From Salinispora oceanensis (lineage in GTDB: Bacteria; Actinomycetota; Actinomycetes; Mycobacteriales; Micromonosporaceae): a stretch of 46,976 bases of DNA. The notes beneath the pieces are model-generated. The model did not search any database. It saw only the letters and a program-made list of their open reading frames with translations, and was not told the DNA's origin. Of the stretch, positions 16,421-24,236 are shown one piece after another. The position numbers were made by a program, and so were the translations under genes. The stretch is from assembly GCF_000383575.1 (NCBI RefSeq), contig NZ_KB911579.1, forward strand, positions 3,961,640 to 4,008,615. Reading direction: 5' to 3'. Positions within the stretch are counted from its first letter, which is position 1. Each line of letters opens with the position of its first letter.

Positions 16421-18988
16421 TCAGCGGCGGCGCGGATTAGCTCGCCGGGTCGGCTCAGCGGTCGTCGGATCCACCGGCCAGGAGTGCCGTGGGTAGCGCC
16501 CGCGCAGCTCCGCCCGCACCTGCGGGTAGCCGGACCGCCAGAAAGAGGCCAGGTCCCCGGTGACCGCGACGGGACGCCCGGCGGGGGAGAGGAGTCGTAG
16601 CAGGACGGGGACCCGACCAGCGGCGATCCGGGGCGCCTCCGGCCAGCCGAAGGTCTCCTGGAGCCGGACCGCCAACACCGGTGTGGTCGGATCCGTGTAG
16701 TCGACGCGGATCCGGGAGCCGCTGGGCACCGTGAGTCGTTCCGGGGCGAGTTCGTCCAGGCGGGCCGCGAGTGGCCAGGGCAGCAGGCGGCGCAGCGCGG
16801 AGAGCACATCAATCTGGGCCAGGTCGGCTCGCCGTCGTGCCCCGGCCAGCTCCGGCGCGAGCCAGTCCGGCGCCGCCGCCAGCAGGGCCTCGTCGTCCAC
16901 CTCGGGCCACTCGTCGCCGAGGGCCGTGTGGCAGAACGCCAACCGCTCGCGGAACGCCCGGGACGCCGGGGACCAGGTCAGCAGTTCCAGCCCGGTACGG
17001 CGCAGGCCGTCCACGAGCGCGTTGCGCAGTTCGTCCCGGTTCGGTGCGACGAGCGGGCGCTCCAGGAGGTCGAGGGAGCCCAGTCGGACCACCTCCCGAG
17101 CCACCACGTCCGTCCCGGACCAGGCCACCTCGCGCGCCGTGGTCAGCAGCGAACCACCGGCCGCCCGGGCGGTCGCCTCGTCGATCGGAGCCGCCAGTCG
17201 GATTCGGGCAGCCGGCGCCCCCGGCGTCCGGTCGGCGACCGCGACCGCCAGCCACACCGAATCGGTCAGCGCTGACCCGGGTGCCAGCGTCGCGGCGGTC
17301 CCACCACTCATCAGGTATGTCGGGTCGCCCGGCCGCCGGGCTCGGGCCAGCCGTTCCGGGTACGCCAGGCCGACGACCAGCCCCGCGGCCAGGTCGTCGG
17401 GGAGGCCCCGCTCCGGCGTCGTTGGCCCGGCGCCCGAGGGCAGGGCGGTACGCAGCCGGCGTACCTCGGCTCGCCAGCGGTTGGTGGCGGTGACGTCCGT
17501 TCCGGCGCGAAGCCGTCGCAGCGCGGCGGTGAGGTCGTCCCGGGCGCCGGCGACCCCCTCCTCGGCGAGGAGCGCGACGACCTCGGCCGCGCGGTCCGGG
17601 CCGAGGTGAGCGGCGCCATCGATCAGGGCGCGGCCCAGCCGCGGGTGCGTGCCGACCGCGGCGATCGCCCGGCCGCGGTCGGTGACCCGCCGATCGGCGT
17701 CGAGCGCGCCGAGCGCGACGAGGGATTCCTGGGCCACGGCGAGCGCGGCTGGTGGCGGTGGGTCTGGCAGCGCGAGGCCGTGTCCGTCCGGCGTGCCCCA
17801 GGCCGCGATGTCCAGCGCGAACCGGGTGAGGTCGGCGGTGGCGATCTCTGGCTCCGGCTGTGCGGCGAGTCGCTCGTGCTGCGCTGCCGACCAGCAGCGG
17901 TACACCTGCCCCGGGCCCTCCCGACCGGCCCGTCCGGCCCGCTGGGTGGCGGCGGCCCGGGACACCGGGACGGTGACCAACGCGCCCAGCCCGCGGGCGA
18001 GGTCCGTACGCGCGACGCGGGCCAGCCCCGAGTCGACGACCACCCGTACCCCCGGCACCGTCAGGCTGCTCTCCGCGACCGACGTCGCCAGCACCACCCG
18101 CCGACGGGGGCGGTCGGCGCCGGCGCGGGGTGGGGTGTCGGAGGTGCCGCGCCGGAGCGGTTGCGCCCGCAATACGGCGTCCTGCTCCGCTGGGCGCTGC
18201 CGGCCGTGCAACGGCAGGACCGCGACCTCGCCGGGCAAGCCGGCCAGCCGGGCGCTGATGGCGGCGATCTCGCCGGTGCCGGGGAGAAAGACCAACACGT
18301 CGCCGTCGTGCTCGCGTAGGGCCCGCCGGATGGTGGCCGCCACATGGTCGAGTAGCACCGGGTCCACCCGGCCGCTGCCGGCGGGGAGGACCGGGCGGGG
18401 CGGCGGTGCCCAGATCCGGGCCACCGGGTGCGCTGCCGCCGACGCTCGCACCACCGGTGCGGCCGTGTCACCGCCGAGCAACGCGGCGACCCGATCCGAG
18501 TCAGGGGTGGCCGACATGCCGAGTAGCCACAGCTCCGGGCGGAGCGCGGCCCGCGCCTCCACCGTGAATGCGAGCGCCAGGTCGGCGTCGAGCTGCCGTT
18601 CGTGGATCTCGTCGAGCAGGACGGCGCTGCTGCCGGCCAGCTCGGGGTCCCGGTGCAGCCGGCGGACCAGCAGGCCGGTCGTCACCACCTCGACCCGGGT
18701 GCGTGGTCCGACGCGGCGGTCGCCCCGCACCGCGTACCCGACCCGCTCGCCCACCCGCTCGCCGAGCAACGCGGCCATCCGGCGGGCGGCGGCGCGGGCG
18801 GCCATCCGGCGGGGCTGCGCCACCAGCACCCGGCCGGTCACCTCCTCGGCCACGGCGAGCGGGAGCAGTGTGGTCTTGCCGCTGCCCGGCGGCGCTACGA
18901 GCACCGCGGTGCCGGTGGCGTGCAGCGCCGCCAGCACCGCGGGCACCACCGGCCGGACCGGCAGGTCAACGGGGGCGTCGGAGTACAC
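16421..18988 (-). CDS. hrpB: ATP-dependent RNA helicase HrpB
   Basis: 855 residues from GTG 18988. A DEAH-box (DEAH/RHA family) helicase: Walker A PPGSGKTT (33-40), QPRRMAARAAARRMA (motif Ia), DEIH (126-129), SATPD, ATSVAESSLTVPGV, and QRAGRAGREGPG (motif VI). The C-terminal HrpB-specific region (RLPRFLL-like LLRLLSPAGRPVAVTGDLASFWRSGYPQVRAELRGRYPRHSWPVDP) identifies the subfamily. In other bacteria HrpB acts on RNA, but its target is not settled. A minus-strand GACACT (18995-19000) sits 6 nt before the GTG, suggesting a leaderless transcript; the frame extends upstream to 19186 but that part overlaps DUF397 and is rejected. Confidence 0.93.
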   Translation of the reverse strand: MYSDAPVDLPVRPVVPAVLAALHATGTAVLVAPPGSGKTTLLPLAVAEEVTGRVLVAQPRRMAARAAARRMAALLGERVGERVGYAVRGDRRVGPRTRVEVVTTGLLVRRLHRDPELAGSSAVLLDEIHERQLDADLALAFTVEARAALRPELWLLGMSATPDSDRVAALLGGDTAAPVVRASAAAHPVARIWAPPPRPVLPAGSGRVDPVLLDHVAATIRRALREHDGDVLVFLPGTGEIAAISARLAGLPGEVAVLPLHGRQRPAEQDAVLRAQPLRRGTSDTPPRAGADRPRRRVVLATSVAESSLTVPGVRVVVDSGLARVARTDLARGLGALVTVPVSRAAATQRAGRAGREGPGQVYRCWSAAQHERLAAQPEPEIATADLTRFALDIAAWGTPDGHGLALPDPPPPAALAVAQESLVALGALDADRRVTDRGRAIAAVGTHPRLGRALIDGAAHLGPDRAAEVVALLAEEGVAGARDDLTAALRRLRAGTDVTATNRWRAEVRRLRTALPSGAGPTTPERGLPDDLAAGLVVGLAYPERLARARRPGDPTYLMSGGTAATLAPGSALTDSVWLAVAVADRTPGAPAARIRLAAPIDEATARAAGGSLLTTAREVAWSGTDVVAREVVRLGSLDLLERPLVAPNRDELRNALVDGLRRTGLELLTWSPASRAFRERLAFCHTALGDEWPEVDDEALLAAAPDWLAPELAGARRRADLAQIDVLSALRRLLPWPLAARLDELAPERLTVPSGSRIRVDYTDPTTPVLAVRLQETFGWPEAPRIAAGRVPVLLRLLSPAGRPVAVTGDLASFWRSGYPQVRAELRGRYPRHSWPVDPTTAEPTRRANPRRR

Positions 18989-18994
18989 GGCAGG

Positions 18995-19000
18995 AGTGTC
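18995..19000 (-). promoter_or_regulatory. -10 element of a leaderless hrpB transcript
   Basis: On the minus strand GACACT ends 6 nt before the GTG at 18988. It decides the start in favour of 18988. Confidence 0.45.
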
Positions 19001-19014
19001 CCACCGGCGATGGG

Positions 19015-19209
19015 TCAGTCGCCGCCTACCCCGTTGATACCGGCGACGAAGGCCCGCCAGGCCGGTGTGGGGAAGGCGAGCACCGGGCCGCGACGGTCCT
19101 TGCTGTCCCGGACCGCGACCTGGTTGGTCGATGTGGACACCTCGATGCAGTTGCCATTGCCCACACTGCGGCTGCTGGTGCGCCACTCAGTCCGGTCGAG
19201 CGCCGTCAT
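19015..19209 (-). CDS. DUF397 domain protein, partner of the XRE regulator
   Basis: 64 residues, a complete DUF397: WRTSSRSVGNGNCIEV (about 9-24), VAVRDSKDRRGPVLAF (32-47), PAWRAFVAGI. These small proteins almost always lie next to an XRE-DUF5753 regulator in actinobacteria, and such pairs have been compared to toxin-antitoxin or regulator-antagonist systems and to the bldB/whiJ-type developmental loci. Here it follows the regulator gene by 38 bp on the same strand. A cysteine in GNGNCIEV is conserved in the family. Confidence 0.92.
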   Translation of the reverse strand: MTALDRTEWRTSSRSVGNGNCIEVSTSTNQVAVRDSKDRRGPVLAFPTPAWRAFVAGINGVGGD

Positions 19210-19247
19210 CGCGTACCTCTCGTCAATGTCGGCGTGCCTCGCCGACG

Positions 19248-20090
19248 TTACTGAAAGTTACGAGAAGCTGCCAAAAGATGTGCCTGGGACGCCGCTGGAT
19301 CGAGCGCCAGACGACGCAGCTCCTCGTGCACAAGGCTATACCCAGCCACGTGTTCCGCCCCCTCCAGTGCTAGGCCTGTCGTTAGATTTTCCAGGTAGAC
19401 CACGGCTGCGTCGGCCGTGTCGGCGAAGGCCAGGATGACGTAGGGCGCGCTCATGGCGGGGTGCCCGCCGGCCGAGAAGGGTAGTACCTGCACCGTGACG
19501 TTCGGTAACTGTGTGACCGTCGCGATGTGCGCGAGCTGGTCAGCCATCACCGCGTCCCCGCCGACCGGCCGGCAGAGCACCGCCTCATTGAGGACAACCG
19601 ACAGCTCCACCGGGTTGTCGCGGTGCAACACCTCCTGGCGGCGCAGGCGCGCTGCCACCTTTCGTTCCAGGCCGCCCTCGCCGGCGGTGCGCCGGAAGAC
19701 CTCGCGCGCGTACGCCGGGGTCTGTAGGAGTCCGGGTACGGCCTCGCCCTCGTAGGTGTGCAGTGCGGCGGCCTCCGCCTCCAAGCCGACGTAGAACTCG
19801 AACCACTCCGGCAGGACGTCGCTGTAGCTCTGCCACCAGCCGCGCTGCTGGGCATCGCGGGCGATCTCGATCAGTGCCTCGGCGTCGGCGCCGGTCACCT
19901 GGTAGAGGGCGAGAGCGGCGCGGACATCCCGGGGCTTGATTCCAATCTGGGCGTTCTCGATCCGGGACAGGTTGCTCTTGGACATGTCCAGCTGGCGGGC
20001 GGCGGCGTCGAGGGTCATGTTGGCATGCTCGCGCAGCTGGCGGAGTTCACGGGCGATACGGCGGCGGCGTACGGTCGGGCTCGCGGTCAC
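19248..20090 (-). CDS. XRE-family transcriptional regulator with DUF5753 (Scr1/WhiJ-like)
   Basis: 280 residues. The N-terminal helix-turn-helix (about 12-67, RELRQLREHANMTLDAAARQ ... MSKSNLSRIENAQIGIKPRDV) binds DNA. The rest is the DUF5753 domain (QRGWWQSYSDVLPEWFEFYVGLEAEAA ... VPGLLQTPAYAREVFR ... LPNVTVQVLPFSAGGHPAM ... VVYLENLTTGLALE), thought to sense a signal or the DUF397 partner. The start is GTG at 20090. A candidate operator (imperfect inverted repeat, 20138-20163) lies between this gene and the divergent GPP34 gene, so it may control both directions. Target genes are inferred only. Confidence 0.92.
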   Translation of the reverse strand: MTASPTVRRRRIARELRQLREHANMTLDAAARQLDMSKSNLSRIENAQIGIKPRDVRAALALYQVTGADAEALIEIARDAQQRGWWQSYSDVLPEWFEFYVGLEAEAAALHTYEGEAVPGLLQTPAYAREVFRRTAGEGGLERKVAARLRRQEVLHRDNPVELSVVLNEAVLCRPVGGDAVMADQLAHIATVTQLPNVTVQVLPFSAGGHPAMSAPYVILAFADTADAAVVYLENLTTGLALEGAEHVAGYSLVHEELRRLALDPAASQAHLLAASRNFQ

Positions 20091-20137
20091 CCTCCGAGTC
20101 TGTCACGACAAGATCCCCAGGTCGTATGGATACGGAG

Positions 20138-20163
20138 TGCAACCCTCCGCATTGGGAGTTGCA
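20138..20163. promoter_or_regulatory. Candidate operator in the XRE/GPP34 divergent promoter region
   Basis: TGCAA plus CTCC (20138-20148, with two bulged C) is mirrored by GGAG plus TTGCA (20155-20163). The imperfect inverted repeat sits in the 142-bp region between the regulator start (20090) and the GPP34 start (20233). Its use by the XRE protein is inference. Confidence 0.35.
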
Positions 20164-20232
20164 GTTCAGCCCGGTGCAGTGCATCCTTGCCCAGTTGCGA
20201 TCACTGTGGACGAGATAGGTGGGAGGACCGGG

Positions 20233-20862
20233 TTGCTGGTCGCCGACGAATTCTTCCTGATCGCCCACAACGACTCCCGGGGTAGGGCGAAGCTGCACTC
20301 CTCCGCCACCGGCCTCGGGCTCGCTGGCTGCCTCCTGGCTGAGCTGCTCCTAAGTGGAAATATCACTGTGGGCAGTGGTGAGGTTTCGGTCGTCCATACC
20401 CGGCCGCCTGCCGATGCGCTCGCCCATACCGTGCTAGACCAGCTGGTGGGCGAGGCGCAACACCGGTCGGTGCGCATCTGGCTCAGTTTCCTCGCGCAGA
20501 GCGCCACCACCTCGGTGGGGGAGCGGCTGTCCCGGGCGGGCGTGCTGCGTCGCCAGGAGAGCCGGCGGTTACTACGCAGCAAGGTCGGCTATGTCCCGGT
20601 GGATCCGAACGCGGCAGCCTGGCCGGCGACCCGCCTGCGGTTACTGCTGGAGCGGTCGGACCCCCCACCAACCCTCCCTGATGCGGTGCTACTCGGGCTG
20701 ACCGCCGCGGCAGGCCTGAGCCGGGAGGTGCTGTGGAGCGTCGGACCCCGAGCCGAGCACCGGTTCACCGAACTGGTTGCCTCGCTGCCCCCGCCATTGA
20801 AGGAACTGGCGACGCAGACCGAGGCCGCTGTCGGGGCGGCGGTGCTGCGCGGTTCCTCGTGA
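20233..20862 (+). CDS. GPP34-family (GOLPH3-like) phosphoprotein
   Basis: About 209 residues. The TTG start at 20233 is chosen because GGGAGG lies 6 nt upstream and because it gives MLVADEFFLIAHNDSRGRAK, the family's typical beginning. Alternatives are GTG at 20206 or farther upstream. The protein shows the GPP34 pattern, with LGLAGCLLAELLLSGNI (about 25-42), then the all-helical domain that in yeast Vps74 and human GOLPH3 binds PI4P and glycosyltransferase tails. The bacterial role is unknown. It begins a likely operon with the permease and a GNAT and is divergent from the XRE-DUF5753/DUF397 pair. Confidence 0.85.
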   Translation: MLVADEFFLIAHNDSRGRAKLHSSATGLGLAGCLLAELLLSGNITVGSGEVSVVHTRPPADALAHTVLDQLVGEAQHRSVRIWLSFLAQSATTSVGERLSRAGVLRRQESRRLLRSKVGYVPVDPNAAAWPATRLRLLLERSDPPPTLPDAVLLGLTAAAGLSREVLWSVGPRAEHRFTELVASLPPPLKELATQTEAAVGAAVLRGSS

Positions 20863-20904
20863 TCGCGAAAACAACATCCCTCGTGTCCCTCAACCGGAGT
20901 GGTA

Positions 20905-22434
20905 ATGCCCTCGACAGCAACCATAGAAAAGCCGAGCAACGTCTCTGAGGCGCTGGCCCGTGGCCGGCTCGGCGTGCCATCCGTGGTCTTCTTCGTCCTG
21001 TCCGCGGCCGCACCACTAACCGTGGTAGCGGGTGTGGTGACCACCGGCTACGGCGTCATCGGCGTGCTCGGCATCCCGCTGGCCTTCCTCATGGTCGCCG
21101 CGTTGCTCGCCCTTTTCTCAGTTGGCTACGTGACAATGGCCCGCCGGCTGGTCAACGCCGGCGCCTTCTACGCGTACATCTCCCGCGGGTTGGGGCGTCC
21201 GGCCGGTGTCGGCGCCGCCTGGGTGGCGCTGATCGCGTACAACGCCCTGCAGGTCGGGCTGTACGGCACTATCGGCGCCGCCGCCGAACCGGTCCTGGAC
21301 CGGCTCTTCGGCGTCAGCGTGCAGTGGTGGGTGGTGGCCCTCGGCGCCTGGGCGTTCGTCGCCGTGCTGGGGCTGCTTCGGGTCGACATCAACGGCAAGG
21401 TCCTCGCGGTGCTGCTGCTCGCCGAGATCGCAGTGGTCCTGGTGTTCGACCTCGCCCAGCTGGGCAACCCCGCTGGTGGCCAGGTCAGTTTCGCGGCGTT
21501 CGCACCGGACAACCTCTTCGTCCCCGGCCTCGGCGCGGTGCTGGTGCTGGCGATCCTCGGGTTCGTCGGGTTCGAGGCAGCCGTGGTGTTCAGCGAGGAG
21601 AGCAAGGATCCCCGCCGGACGGTGAAGGTAGCCACCTACCTGTCTATCGCGATCATCGCGGGCCTCTACGCACTCTCGTCGTGGAGCATGACCGTCGCGG
21701 TCGGGCCGGACCAGATCTCCGAGCAGGCCGGCGAGCAGAGTGTCGCGCTGATCTTCAACCTGGCCGCCGAGCACCTCGGCGACACGGTGGTGACCATCGG
21801 CCAGGTGCTGTTCCTGACGTCGGTGGTGGCCGCGATGATCTCTTTCCACAACACCACCGCCCGGTACGCGTTCGCCCTTGGCCGGGAGCGGGTGCTGCCG
21901 GCGGCCTTCGGGCGCACCTCGCCGAGTAGCGGCGCCCCTCGCACGGCTTCCCTCGCCCAGAGCGCTCTGGGCCTGTTCGTGATCCTGTTGTACGCGGTCA
22001 ACGGGTGGGACCCGATCGTGCAGCTCTTCTTCTGGTGCGGCACCAGCGGCTCGTTCGGGGTGCTGCTGCTGATCGTCACCACCTCGATCGCGGTGATCGC
22101 CTACTTCGCCCGTGATGGCCAGGGGGAGTCGCTGTGGCGGCGGGCAGTGGCACCCGGGCTCGCCGCGGTGGCGTTGCTGACTGTCTTCACCCTGGCGGTG
22201 CTCAACTTCGCCGACCTGCTTGGCGTCCCGGCCGACCACACCCTGCGCTGGGGAGTCCCGATCGCGTACCTGGTTGCCGCGCTGCTGGGCGTGGTGTGGG
22301 GGCTGGTCCTGCGGTCAAGCCGTCCGGTCATCTACGCCCGGATCGGGCTCGGCGCGGAGAGCGCCGCCACGGCCCTGCCGGAGCCGACCGATCCCCTGCC
22401 AGCGGCGTCGGAGCGGGCGGAGGCCCGGCGATGA
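20905..22434 (+). CDS. APC-family amino acid permease
   Basis: 509 residues with about 12 transmembrane helices. The first helix SVVFFVLSAAAPLTVVAGVVTTG (about 26-48) and GIPLAFLMVAALLALFSVGYVTMARRLVNAGAFYAYISRGLGRPAG are typical of the amino acid/polyamine/organocation superfamily, as is EESKDPRRTVKVATYLSIAI after helix 6. Proton- or cation-coupled uptake of an amino acid or amine is expected. The ATG at 20905 has GGAG 5 nt upstream. It follows GPP34 by 42 bp, and its stop overlaps the GNAT start in ATGA, so the three are probably cotranscribed. The substrate is unknown. Confidence 0.9.
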   Translation: MPSTATIEKPSNVSEALARGRLGVPSVVFFVLSAAAPLTVVAGVVTTGYGVIGVLGIPLAFLMVAALLALFSVGYVTMARRLVNAGAFYAYISRGLGRPAGVGAAWVALIAYNALQVGLYGTIGAAAEPVLDRLFGVSVQWWVVALGAWAFVAVLGLLRVDINGKVLAVLLLAEIAVVLVFDLAQLGNPAGGQVSFAAFAPDNLFVPGLGAVLVLAILGFVGFEAAVVFSEESKDPRRTVKVATYLSIAIIAGLYALSSWSMTVAVGPDQISEQAGEQSVALIFNLAAEHLGDTVVTIGQVLFLTSVVAAMISFHNTTARYAFALGRERVLPAAFGRTSPSSGAPRTASLAQSALGLFVILLYAVNGWDPIVQLFFWCGTSGSFGVLLLIVTTSIAVIAYFARDGQGESLWRRAVAPGLAAVALLTVFTLAVLNFADLLGVPADHTLRWGVPIAYLVAALLGVVWGLVLRSSRPVIYARIGLGAESAATALPEPTDPLPAASERAEARR

Positions 22435-23021
22435 CCGGCGTCGGTGTCGAGCGGCTCGGGCCGGAACGGACGCAGCTGGTCGCGGAGCGGATCGCCGCGG
22501 CGTTCCTGGTGCTCGACCAGCCGCGCTGGCTGGTGCCCGACGAAAGCAAACGGGAGACGGTGATCGCCGGACAGTTCGAGATCCTGGTCGACCATGCGAT
22601 GCGGCACGGCCTGGTCTTCGGTACCACCGACCTGACCGGGGTGGCCGTCTGGTTCCCCTCGATCGGTGCGGAGCCGGCGCCGCCGCCGCCGGACTACGAC
22701 GCCCGGCTCGCCGCGGTGTGCGGTGAGTGGACGGATCGCTTCGTCCACCTCGATGAGCTCTTCGCCGCGAACCATCCGCAGCCCGACCACCATCACCTCG
22801 CCTTCCTCGCCGTGCAGCCGGACCGGCAGGGCCAGGGAGTGGGTACCGCACTGTTGCGGCACCACCACGCGTGGCTGGACGCCAACCGGATGCCTGGATA
22901 TTTGGAGGCGTCCAGCGAGGTGGCCGTCGAGCTCTACGCCAAGCACGGCTACCAGGTATGGGAACCGTTCCGGTTGCCCGATGGCACGCCCTTCTGGCCG
23001 ATGTGGCGGGATCCCCGCTGA
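22431..23021 (+). CDS. GNAT-family N-acetyltransferase
   Basis: 196 residues. The acetyl-CoA motif is LAVQPDRQGQGVGTALLRHH (about 125-144), followed by YLEASSEVAVELYAKHGYQV. Layout matches actinobacterial GNATs with the preceding loop HHHLAFL. It is translationally coupled to the permease (ATGA), so its substrate may be the amine or amino acid brought in by that transporter (inference). A strong hairpin follows 9 bp after the stop. Confidence 0.86.
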   Translation: MTGVGVERLGPERTQLVAERIAAAFLVLDQPRWLVPDESKRETVIAGQFEILVDHAMRHGLVFGTTDLTGVAVWFPSIGAEPAPPPPDYDARLAAVCGEWTDRFVHLDELFAANHPQPDHHHLAFLAVQPDRQGQGVGTALLRHHHAWLDANRMPGYLEASSEVAVELYAKHGYQVWEPFRLPDGTPFWPMWRDPR

Positions 23022-23030
23022 GCTGATTCT

Positions 23031-23062
23031 GCGGTGGCCGGGCTCTGCAGCCCGGCCACCGC
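23031..23062 (+). terminator. Strong hairpin terminator after the permease-GNAT operon
   Basis: A perfect 14-bp stem (23031-23044 with 23049-23062) closes on a 4-nt CTGC loop, 9 bp after the GNAT stop. There is no T run, as is common in this group. Confidence 0.75.
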
Positions 23063-23278
23063 CCGCTCGGCCCCGCGCCCCGGCCTCCCGCCTGCCGGGG
23101 CGAGCAGGTGACTCGGCACGGTTACCTCCTGCCTCGGTGGGTAACTCATTCCTCGGTGCGTCCAGCGGGGGAGCGCAACAGCCCTCGCGGCAACGGGCGC
23201 GTCCGCCAGATTCGGACCTGGTTCCCGACTGGCCGGCAGCCGGACGGGACTAGCCCCGAGCGTCGAGGAGGCCAGTCA

Positions 23279-23407
23279 ATGCCCGGTGAGACGAGGAACC
23301 GCGGAACCGAAGACCGCCCACCGGCGGCCGAGGGGGAGCGGGGGGCGCTGGTGGCCGTCCTGGTGATGGTGCTCTTGGGCATCGCGGGCATATTCGCGCT
23401 GTCCTGA
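23279..23407 (+). CDS. Small single-pass membrane protein (42 aa)
   Basis: AGGAGG lies 7 nt before the ATG. The peptide has a charged N-terminal half (MPGETRNRGTEDRPP, then AAEGERGA) and a C-terminal hydrophobic helix of about 19 residues (ALVAVLVMVLLGIAGIFAL) ending in Ser. It stands alone between two strong hairpins (23031-23062 and 23417-23455), so it is probably its own transcription unit. Nothing recognisable; size and topology recall small membrane subunits or regulators. Confidence 0.6.
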   Translation: MPGETRNRGTEDRPPAAEGERGALVAVLVMVLLGIAGIFALS

Positions 23408-23416
23408 GCCGGAGAT

Positions 23417-23455
23417 GAGTGCACCCCGGCCGCCAGCGGCGGCCGGGGTGCACTC
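23417..23455. terminator. Perfect 18-bp hairpin between convergent genes
   Basis: Left arm 23417-23434 and right arm 23438-23455 are perfect reverse complements with a 3-nt AGC loop. It lies 10 bp after the small membrane protein stop and 77 bp from the 3' end of the convergent YflT-like gene, so it can serve both. Confidence 0.8.
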
Positions 23456-23531
23456 GGTATACGTCCGGTGTCGGCGCCGCTCCTCCACCCGGTCGGTGGC
23501 GGCCAGCAGCCGCCTGCCCGGGCGGTGCGAG

Positions 23532-24119
23532 CTAGTCCGGTTGCCGCTGCGGTGCCTGCAGGTGGAGCCGGCCCAGCAGCTGACGGGCCTGCTCGGCGTA
23601 CTGCTGATCAACGATGACCGCGTACTGGTTGGCGCGAAGAGAACTGGCCGAGGTGAAGTCGCGGCGACCGCCGGTCATCGCATGTGCCACGGCCCCGAAC
23701 ACCGCACCCCAGATCGCACCGATCACCAGGCCGGCGAGGACCACCGCGAGCCAGTTTCCCGCGGTGAAGATGCCGAACAACAAGCCGATGAAGAGACCGA
23801 ACCACGCGCCGGTACCGGCGCCGAGTAGCCCCGCCCGCCCGGTGCTCAGCCGGCCGAGGACCGTCTCGACCAGGGTGAGGTCGGTGCCGACGATGGCGGT
23901 GTGCTCCACCGGGAACCGGTTGTCCGCCAGGTAGTCAACGACCCGCTGGGCGGTGCGGTAGTCCGGGTATGAGCCGATTGTCACCGTCGGCGGTCCCATC
24001 CCTGGCCCGTCGCCGTCGCCGCTGGGCGGTGCCGGATGACCCGCCGGACCGGAGGGGATGGTGTCGCCGCCCGCTGAACCGGGACGCCAGGCTGAGGCCG
24101 GACTCGAAGGTGTGTTCAT
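23532..24119 (-). CDS. General stress protein 17M/YflT-like membrane protein
   Basis: 195 residues. After a Pro/Gly-rich N-terminal stretch, residues 44-90 (TVTIGSYPDYRTAQRVVDYL ... VEHTAIVGTDL) match the start of the YflT/general stress protein 17M domain. A Gly-rich double transmembrane hairpin follows (about 95-148, GLLGAGTGAWFGLFIGLLFG ... VLAGLVIGAIWGAVFGAVAHAM), then YAVIVDQQYAEQARQLL. In Bacillus the family is induced by general stress, but its mechanism is not known. It is convergent with the small peptide gene and divergent from the FAD oxidoreductase. Confidence 0.8.
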   Translation of the reverse strand: MNTPSSPASAWRPGSAGGDTIPSGPAGHPAPPSGDGDGPGMGPPTVTIGSYPDYRTAQRVVDYLADNRFPVEHTAIVGTDLTLVETVLGRLSTGRAGLLGAGTGAWFGLFIGLLFGIFTAGNWLAVVLAGLVIGAIWGAVFGAVAHAMTGGRRDFTSASSLRANQYAVIVDQQYAEQARQLLGRLHLQAPQRQPD

Positions 24120-24224
24120 GAGTCTCCTCCTTCGTCACCATCCACGTTCCCCGTTGGCCGAGGGGGTAACCCGTGCTCGTGGCCGGCGAGGGCGGAACCA
24201 GGGTGGCGGCGCACCGGCGACCAG

Positions 24225-24230
24225 TAGGCT
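24225..24230 (+). promoter_or_regulatory. -10 element of a leaderless transcript
   Basis: TAGGCT lies 6 nt before the GTG at 24237 and there is no Shine-Dalgarno. This fits leaderless expression. Confidence 0.6.
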
Positions 24231-24236
24231 CAACCG

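Noticed and set aside
18989..19186. N-terminal extension of HrpB
   Set aside because: It overlaps the DUF397 gene in another frame; the leaderless GTG at 18988 gives the usual short lead to Walker A.
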